NCBI GenBank assembly: GCA_051453625.1
Contig: JBOZIK010000001.1
Coordinates: 123,142,965-123,180,904, forward strand
DNA length: 37,940 nt
Source of the DNA: Welwitschia mirabilis
Lineage: Eukaryota > Gnetophyta > Gnetopsida > Welwitschiales
Direction: 5' to 3'
Shown here: positions 30,828 through 37,940 of the stretch, one piece after another
Layout: each line of letters opens with the position of its first letter
Position numbering within the stretch: the first letter of the stretch is position 1
The notes under the pieces: generated by a model
Databases searched by the model: none
What the model saw: only the letters and a program-made list of their open reading frames with translations
Told to the model about the DNA's origin: nothing
Made by a program: the position numbers and the translations under genes

Positions 30828-33087
30828 TAGTCTATCACTGCAATTATGAGCCAAATTGTATTAAAAAAATCAATTTGAAAATTATAAAACAGGCTTATAA
30901 ATAATCTCAAACACATCACATAGCAAAATAACATGTAACGCATCATGTNNNNNNNNNNNNNNNNNNNNNNNNNNNNNNNNNNNNNNNNNNNNNNNNNNNN
31001 NNNNNNNNNNNNNNNNNNNNNNNNNNNNNNNNNNNNNNNNNNNNNNNNNNNNNNNNNNNNNNNNNNNNNNNNNNNNNNNNNNNNNNNNNNNNNNNNNNNN
31101 NNNNNNNNNNNNNNNNNNNNNNNNNNNNNNNNNNNNNNNNNNNNNNNNNNNNNNNNNNNNNNNNNNNNNNNNNNNNNNNNNNNNNNNNNNNNNNNNNNNN
31201 NNNNNNNNNNNNNNNNNNNNNNNNNNNNNNNNNNNNNNNNNNNNNNNNNNNNNNNNNNNNNNNNNNNNNNNNNNNNNNNNNNNNNNNNNNNNNNNNNNNN
31301 NNNNNNNNNNNNNNNNNNNNNNNNNNNNNNNNNNNNNNNNNNNNNNNNNNNNNNNNNNNNNNNNNNNNNNNNNNNNNNNNNNNNNNNNNNNNNNNNNNNN
31401 NNNNNNNNNNNNNNNNNNNNNNNNNNNNNNNNNNNNNNNNNNNNNNNNNNNNNNNNNNNNNNNNNNNNNNNNNNNNNNNNNNNNNNNNNNNNNNNNNNNN
31501 NNNNNNNNNNNNNNNNNNNNNNNNNNNNNNNNNNNNNNNNNNNNNNNNNNNNNNNNNNNNNNNNNNNNNNNNNNNNNNNNNNNNNNNNNNNNNNNNNNNN
31601 NNNNNNNNNNNNNNNNNNNNNNNNNNNNNNNNNNNNNNNNNNNNNNNNNNNNNNNNNNNNNNNNNNNNNNNNNNNNNNNNNNNNNNNNNNNNNNNNNNNN
31701 NNNNNNNNNNNCGTATTGGCTAGTAAAGCAAAGAAATCAGATGGAAAGAAGAAGATGGATGATGGGTGTTTTTGAATTGGGACAATTGACGAATTAAGTA
31801 TAAAGTTTAGTGTAAAGATGTCAGATTTGAAAAATAAAGATGTAGTAAATATTTTGACAATCATTGAAGGAGTAGATAATGAAAATGTACTAATTAGGAT
31901 GAAGTAGATCTAGGAGTGCCTAATAAATGTACCATCACAAAAATACTAATAACAATGTTTAGAACTCTAAAAGATTGAAAACAAAGATGTAAAGAAACTC
32001 ATCTAATCAAGAAATCAATTTTATTGAAAGTTAGGCAAGGAAACCATCAAATGTTAAGGTCCTAAAATNNNNNNNNNNNNNNNNNNNNNNNNNNNNNNNN
32101 NNNNNNNNNNNNNNNNNNNNNNNNNNNNNNNNNNNNNNNNNNNNNNNNNNNNNNNNNNNNNNNNNNNNATAAGAAAATATAGAAATGACTTTGAAACAAC
32201 TAATTGAACAATGAAAGAAAACAAAAAGAATGGACATATGGCAACATAAAGAAGATAGCCTACCTCCCCTAAATTTTAACCTAGCAGATGCTTATGGAAG
32301 AAATCATAACATCACTTAATTTAAAAATGCATGATGAATGTATGTAGAATTCCATTTAATAAGTTAGTGCTTATGACAATGCTAAAAATCAAATGCTTCA
32401 AACAATAAATGATAAGATAAAAGAGTTGCCCAAAAATGAGCTCACCTACCTATATCTAAAAAAAAAATCTAAATCCTTAGAAATAAAATGATCATGTGGA
32501 AAGACTAAGAGTTTAGTAAATAAGCAATGTCTTTGATGACACCAGGAATACCGTTGATCCCATAGCCTTAGAGTTTTTATTATTGAACCATCCATAATGA
32601 GGGAAGTGCAACCACAGTCAGAGAAGTAAGGACCTGCGAAGCATGACCAACTGACCCCCCAATGAANNNNNNNNNNNNNNNNNNNNNNNNNNNNNNNNNN
32701 NNNNNNNNNNNNNNNNNNNNNNNNNNNNNNNNNNTAAGACATCATGGTTTTATTTCACTTCTTTTTTTTCCACAATAAAAACATTCCACATAATCAAACA
32801 CCTCAAAAGATAAAGGTGAAGTAATAAGATAAAAGAGAGAAAAGAAAACCCTTAAACAATCTAAGACCTTTTCAGTATTGATAAAAACATGAGAAATAAA
32901 GCATCTTCCTTCAAGATGAAGTTCATAGACATGTGAATGTCTTAAGATTAGATGAATCATATCTTACCACTGTAAAATACGCAAGTCAAAGACTAGTCAT
33001 GAAAATGGAAAAAAATGCATAAGTCATGTCTAAAAAATGATCAAGTAGTGTCATAATAGGCTCCAAAGGAATAAGCTAAGAAAAAAT
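30828..33087 (-). mobile_element. Right Athila-like element, 3' non-coding region
   Basis: Inverted counterpart of 2891-4700, with gaps at 30949-31711 (763 N), 32069-32168 (100 N) and 32667-32734 (68 N). The 68-N gap corresponds to about 69 bp present in the left copy (after 3576), so that gap size is credible. No open frame is conserved between the two copies, so the long 3' region is judged non-coding. Frames at 32446-32745 and 32742-32960 are not conserved as protein and are left out. Confidence 0.6.
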
Positions 33088-34120
33088 TCAGACAATAGTA
33101 GGGGAGAAGCTCTTCTCATCGAGGGGAACCTCTAAGGCTAGTGCTTTTATCATGTTTACACCAGAATGTTGCTTGTATATTTTCAACCATTGCCCATTAA
33201 CTTTTTGAATTTCTTTAGTGGTTAAGTCAAAAATTTCTATAGAGCTATTAGAATGTACCTTCTCAATAAGGTAAGGATCTAATCATTTTGAGGTAAACTT
33301 GTTATGTAGAAGATGCATTCTACTGTTGTATAACAAGACTAGTTAACCAGATCCAAAGTTCTTATGAATCAACGTTTTATAATGTTTGAATTTACTTTGG
33401 GCTTTGTGAATAAGTTTATGATGAATAGCTTGAGTTTGTTTTTCATCTAAATGATCCAATTGAGCTAAACATGTTTTAAGATTTTATTCTAAACCCACAA
33501 GATTAAGTTGATGTATAAAACGATAAGAATTATTATAACAAATATTAATAGGTAAAACACAGACTTTACCATATACAAGTTCATAGGGTGAGAAACCAAG
33601 TGAATTACGTTAAGTGGTATGATAAGCTGAAAGAACATCATTTAATTTAAAAGCTCATAACTTTCTATTGGTAAAGAAAAATTTTTAAAGTATTTTTTTA
33701 ATTTTTCTATTAGCATTTTCAGCTTGTCCATTAGTTTAAAGATGGTAAGCATAAGCTACACAATGTTCTATGCCAATGGATAAAAGAAGTTTTCTAAAAA
33801 CATGGTTGATAAAGTGAGTTTCCTTATCAGTAGTGATTATTTAACAAAAATGAAAGCATTCAAAATTTGAGTTCTAACAAAGTTACAAACAGTTTGGGCA
33901 TTATTTGAGGAAGTAGGAAATGCTTCAACCCATTTAGTCACATAATCGACAGCCACTAAAATGTAATGCTTGTTTTTAGAAGATGGTTTAATTGGGCCTA
34001 TGAAACGGATTCATAATATTTAGCATTATCTAAAGAACCGAGGTTATCAGTAACTGCATTCACTTTAGGATCAACTATAGTTTTATCCTAAGGTATCCAA
34101 TAATAATTAGTGATATGATC
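33088..34120 (-). pseudogene. Athila-like integrase remnant
   Basis: Reading leftward on the minus strand: HYILVAVDYVTKWVEAFPTS (about 33905-33965), matching QYILVAVDYVSKWVEA with the first catalytic Asp; then TDKETHFINHVFRKLL (about 33780-33830) with the second Asp; then NGQAENANRKIKK (about 33690-33730) with the catalytic Glu; then NDVLSAYHTT and SLGFSPYELVYGK; then VLLYNSRMHLLHNKF (about 33290-33330), matching the VLLFNSRLKLFPGKL block of Athila; then KEIQKVNGQWLKIYK, close to the F-VNGQRLK end. The frame closes at TGA 33088-33090. All three D-D-E residues survive, but stops and shifts separate them. Confidence 0.85.
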
Positions 34121-36235
34121 TTATCTTTTCTAACGTAAACATTGATAAGCATTCTTCTTTAGAGCATGATTATTTAGATGGGTTTCTTCTTTCATTAAGA
34201 CTCATGGTACTGACAGTGTGGAGATAACTGTTATTTCTGAGGGGCTTTACCCTTGTCTTGACATTTAACATTAGGGGGATGTTTGGTCAAATAATGTTTC
34301 TTAGAATGAAATCCACTATGAGGATTTAACACTTTAAACATAGCTTCAAAGGATAAGGTACTAAAAAAGATAAACTATGCTTATACTATAATAAGATCCT
34401 TACTGAGTGTATCAAAGATCATTTGTGGCAATTTTCTACTACCATGCAACAACATAATGTATCTACATAAAGATTAATATTTTAAACAACGTCTAAATAA
34501 GTGCACATACTGTATGCAATCTTGATTCTATAGGTCAATTTTAACAACCTTCACCTTGATATCTGTCATTTCTAAAATTAGTTGTTGCATCTTTCCTTTC
34601 TCATAATGCAAGTTATTCATATTTTTTATGAGATTAATAAGCTCCAAATCATTCTTTGAGTAGAATGTATCCCAAAATGTGATGAATCTGGTGTAGCTTA
34701 TTTTACTGTGATCTATCAAATTCTTATGTTGTAAAGCCATAATTTTTCTCACAATTCTATTAACTTATTGTTGATAGCTTATAAAAATTTTCTTCCTCTA
34801 AAGATTGAAGATGAACATGTGATTTCTGAAAACCTTATTATTCCAATTATCCAGGTATGGACAAGGTTTTAGGATCTTGAAATTTTTTTGGATCCACAAC
34901 AGATAAGTGTGAAATCCATATATGGACATCATGGACACGATATCTTCATGCTGATCTTTCCAACTCTAATCATCCTAAATATTGACTCTTATGTTGGCTA
35001 GGATTTGAGTTCTCAATATTAGTGTGCAGGAATTTGACAAGATCTAAAACTTTCCCTTTGAGGTTGTCATAGGTGATACAAAGGGAAGAATAGATGATAA
35101 GTTTTAATGTATAGTCGATTTTTAGGGGGAATCTTATTGACATTCACAATTGAATAATGGATTTATCCTTTACATAAAGTAAACTTAATAAATCAAGATG
35201 AGAAAGTAGTAAGAAGAAAACTTTAAATGATGTAGACAATTTAAAAAGGAATGTTTCTCACATGTAGAAACGTAAATAATCTATCCAAACCACAAGAAGA
35301 CTAAAAAGATCAAAAGAATGAGAAAAAGCTATAATAGACAAGTATGGCCAATTTGAAAGAGTTCTTGCTCATGTCCGCAATTCAAATCATTTGTCCAATC
35401 CATAAAAATATGATAACGAATCTAACCCTATCATGATTGCATGCATAAAGGAAAACAAAGTAATTTTATTAAGAAACCCTTATAAATCTGATAAATTTAA
35501 TGCAAGAGGATTAAATCATTACATGATTAAGTGCAAGCTTTGTCAATTTTAGTTCGTGCTCCTAATTTGAGTAGTGATCATGTCTTCTCTAAGGGTATAG
35601 GCCTTGTCTCCAAAAAAGAGTAATAGAAAAAAGTTTAAATCACCATGGCGAAATGTCCAAGTCATTAGTTAGTTTAGTTACCTTCACTATATACCCCCTT
35701 TAACAAACAGTATGATGTAAAGTTTTTGATCTACCTCAAGCTTAACTAATTTCACTTATGCCTTCCTATCTACTTGGTGCTGAAATCAATATAAATCCTA
35801 TCACTATGCCTCCAATTATCATTTAATACTTCCTCAATTTTCAAGGTGTGTGTGCGAATCTAGACCTTAAGATGCTTGAGATGTTTCCACTTAAAAGAAA
35901 CACAACTTTCTATTTAAGAGATGCTTGGGATGTCATAAAAAGTTTTGATTTTATAAACTAAAAAAAATTCCAATTTCAATTTGAAAATTACCTTAATCAA
36001 TTATAAGAGATGTCAAACTCAAAACTTTTAAAACCTCATAGTATGTGAATCAAGTCATTAAAAGGTTTGAAACAATAATTTCTTTAATTTAAGGATAATA
36101 ATATATCATAATTAACCTACTAACAATTTAGAGACTAAGGATTTTAAATACATTTAACCTATAAAGAATTTAGAGATTAAGAATTTTAAACATAGCCCGC
36201 TTGAAAATAAGTACTTTTAAATTTAAAAAATTAGA
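34121..36235. other. Unassigned AT-rich DNA upstream of the host gene
   Basis: No gene is supported. A minus-strand frame near 34240-34330 contains HYLTKHPPNVKCQDKGKAPQ, which could be gag-like, and an open frame at 34752-34528 (74 codons, starts MRKIMALQHKN) has no recognised motif. The rest shows no repeat or coding signal that I can support. Confidence 0.4.
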
Positions 36236-36248
36236 AATTATAAAAATA

Positions 36249-36264
36249 CGGGTTGCCGAACCCG
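36249..36264. promoter_or_regulatory. Perfect dyad CGGGTT-GCCG-AACCCG in the CpG-rich 5' region
   Basis: Six-base arms flank GCCG with full complementarity. It lies about 90-110 bp before the proposed start codons, in the only CpG-rich patch of the window. It may bind a dimeric factor or be chance. Confidence 0.3.
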
Positions 36265-36292
36265 CCCGAGTACCGGAAAGGTCAAGGCAGAA

Positions 36293-36298
36293 GGCCCA
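36293..36298 (-). promoter_or_regulatory. Site II element (TGGGCC)
   Basis: GGCCCA on the plus strand is the reverse complement of TGGGCC, a plant site II promoter motif enriched upstream of nuclear genes for mitochondrial and ribosomal proteins. It lies about 60 bp before the first start codon, which is close but possible if the leader is short. Confidence 0.4.
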
Positions 36299-36354
36299 AA
36301 CAAGAAGTCCGCATCGCGTCAATTTATACCGCCGATTTTGAGAGAACAATAAAA

Positions 36355-36713
36355 ATGGTGATGGGATACGTTTTCCGAGTGCGAATGGCTTCATTTTTCG
36401 CGGGAGTTGCTGTCTCCTCCGCTTGGGGATTTTTCCTCCTTCATCGAGATTACCAGGCCAGCCACGAAATCCTTTCAAAACAGGTCTTTTAACCAATTCT
36501 TCCTCATTTCCCTTTTCTGTTGACGTTTTTCATTGTTCCCATTTAATCAAATTTATGAATATTTGCTTATTGCGGAAGAAATTTTGACAGGCAAGAGATT
36601 TGTTTGCTTCCCTAGACACGCGTATATCACAGTTAGAAAAATTGACTGAAAACGCTGCATCAATCGCATCCCACGATCAAGCTTCTGAACAGGTATTGTT
36701 CTCAAACTTTTGA
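36355..36713 (+). CDS. Small single-pass membrane protein, candidate plant ATP synthase subunit e-like (two coding exons visible)
   Basis: Exon 1 runs from ATG 36355 (or the second ATG, 36361, giving MGYVFRVR) to CAG 36483 followed by GT. Exon 2 runs from 36591, after TTTTGACAG, to 36692, again CAG before GT. Both junctions are phase 0 and join to one open frame. Residues: a short basic N terminus, a membrane segment (MASFFAGVAVSSAWGFFLL), the basic HRDYQASHEI, then a polar helix (LFASLDTRISQLEKL). If intron 2 is retained the frame ends at TGA 36711-36713. A possible third exon starts at 37660 and ends within 24 bp. This resembles small plant proteins of about 70-80 residues beginning MGYV-RVR-ASFFAG, some annotated, from memory, as ATP synthase E chain. 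In-frame codons back to 36253 could extend it but look like leader. Gene real: likely; function: tentative. Confidence 0.65.
36484..36590 (+). other. Intron 1 of the small membrane protein gene
   Basis: It begins GTCTTTTAAC and ends TTTTGACAG, with a T-rich interior, and is 107 bp long, typical of plant introns. Removing it joins CAG to GCA in phase 0. Confidence 0.7.
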
Positions 36714-37940
36714 GTGAAAAACGCCTTTCATTTGCTGTTAGTTATAAAGACGTTTTCACAAACGAAAATTTAAGAACTATTTTCATTTTAATCTCTTCTT
36801 TACGCTGGAATTTCTCGCTTCTGGATCACTCAAAAACAAAATTGAATATAATGTGGCATCGCCAGCCTGATTCTTTCATGAAGGAGATTGCATTCCAGAT
36901 TATGTCTGCATTGTCTGTGTTTCTTTTCAACTTTCTAGTCTCCTAAGATTTTCGTTTTCATTTTGTCAGTCGCTTTAATTCGTTCTTAAGTATCTTTGTG
37001 GGTGACTGAAGCCTCCGTATTCGCTAATTCTTGATTTGCTTACAGACTTTCCATCTTAGGCATGATTTCAGCACCTTTCTTTATTCTGTGTCATTGAACG
37101 TATGAAAACAAAGGAACAAGTATAAAACGTTTTGGCTTTCTTGGAAACAAGTGAAGGGTAAACTGAGCTACGACGTGGTCCAGTCTGAACGCTAAATGAT
37201 AAAGTATTATTTTGAGGAATTCTTACGAACCTCTAAACACGGAACTCACGCCCCTTCGTAACTTTCAAGCTTTAAGAGTCTACCTTATTAGGGCTCAGTA
37301 TCATGGTTGGGAAAGCTTACTAAATTCTTAACAAACAATCTCACAAACTTTTAGAAGCATCCCCCGAATCCATAGTCACAGCATTAGATCTAATTAAGGG
37401 TACATATAGTACATTCTAGCCTGTGCAACAACCGTCTGCTTTCATCGCAGCATTGGCATTTATAATAAAATTTTAAGGCAACCATTGTTTATCATGTCTG
37501 AGATCAACTTGCCAGACTAAGGGACAAACAGTGACATCTTTTCTTAAAATTTTATATAATTACATAAACCCTGTTGATCATCTCTTTTCCTTTGGAAAAT
37601 TATCTACATTAGAAATGGTCACCTCAGGGATTCATTTTTCATGATAATTTGTTTTCAGACACAAAGTTCTTACTTATGGTGAAGTGTTACTTGCTTATTG
37701 ATGGAATTAATTCATCCAAAAATATTGTCGATACTTCAACGTATTCCTGGCCACATTTCAATCAGTCAGACATGGCCTCCATACACAAAGGCAATGATAA
37801 CTTATTTTGTCAAATTGATTTTGGGGCACAGCTTGCTAACCTTGTGAGTCTCAATGAGCTTGGGGAAAAACCATGATTAGGAAACTTTTACATGAAATTC
37901 ATTTCTGTTAGAAAAACCACACAAAAATGTAATGTTAAAA
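36714..37940 (+). other. Downstream region of the host gene (intron 2 or 3' flank)
   Basis: Lower repeat content than the rest of the window. A candidate acceptor TTGTTTTCAG precedes 37660, after which ACACAAAGTTC reads seven codons and then TGA at 37681-37683, which could be a short last exon. Open frames at 36710-36946 and 37649-37876 have no recognised motif and are judged intronic or non-coding. Confidence 0.4.

Noticed and set aside
34528-34752. 74-codon minus-strand frame
   Set aside because: No motif and no conserved neighbour; length is within chance in AT-rich DNA.
36170-36496. 108-codon minus-strand frame overlapping the host gene
   Set aside because: Antisense shadow of exon 1; the plus strand has consistent splice sites and a family-like N terminus.
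37649-37876. 75-codon plus-strand frame
   Set aside because: No recognised domain; more likely 3' flank. The acceptor at 37659 and a very short last exon are noted instead.
1-37940. CRISPR arrays, operons, tRNA and rRNA genes
   Set aside because: The window is plant-like and repeat-rich. No array of identical repeats with unique spacers, no polycistronic gene layout and no RNA gene signature was seen by eye.

Overview
This window looks like a stretch of plant nuclear heterochromatin. It is AT-rich, lacks bacterial-style gene packing, and is filled with layers of decayed plant retrotransposons: Athila-type Ty3/gypsy, SIRE-like and other Ty1/copia, plant L1-type LINEs and a CACTA DNA-transposon end. 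One short intron-containing plant gene sits near the right edge. It is a draft assembly with many N gaps. Several 100-N gaps are flanked by the same sequence on both sides, which points to unmerged (probably allelic) contig ends rather than biological duplications.

Layout from left to right. Positions 1-7140 hold plus-strand remains of an Athila-like element: a dyad-containing minisatellite, gag-like fragments, its long 3' non-coding region, and an LTR starting near 4701, broken by gaps and overlap artefacts. Positions 7150-9250 hold the minus-strand 5' end of a SIRE-like copia element (gag coiled-coil remnant, tRNA-Met-type primer binding site, LTR with internal repeats). Positions 9862-15850 are a full-length but dead minus-strand LINE (gag with CCHC knuckle, endonuclease, reverse transcriptase, zf-RVT, then an extra C-terminal region). 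Positions 15851-18940 are largely unassigned. Positions 18958-19179 are a CACTA-type terminus with five 22-bp subterminal near-palindromes. Positions 19190-20024 and 26283-26870 are two halves of one Athila-like reverse transcriptase, split by a second full-length LINE at 20041-26263. Positions 27100-29100 are a minus-strand Ty1/copia remnant. Positions 29700-33087 are the inverted counterpart of the left Athila 3' region and LTR, and 33088-34120 is its integrase. Positions 36240-36713 carry the one credible host gene, a small one-pass membrane protein with at least two coding exons, a CpG-rich 5' region and a site II promoter motif.

The most unusual observation is in the two LINEs. Both carry, after the reverse transcriptase and zf-RVT segments, the same extra C-terminal region: an unrecognised domain, a charged linker, and a segment closely resembling a DnaJ J-domain (helix II, an HPN-K-N loop in place of HPD, helix III). 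It lies almost the same distance from the polymerase motif in both copies (about 2.2 kb). I know of RNase H acquisition in plant L1 elements but not of a J-domain. Whether this is new needs a database search that I cannot run.
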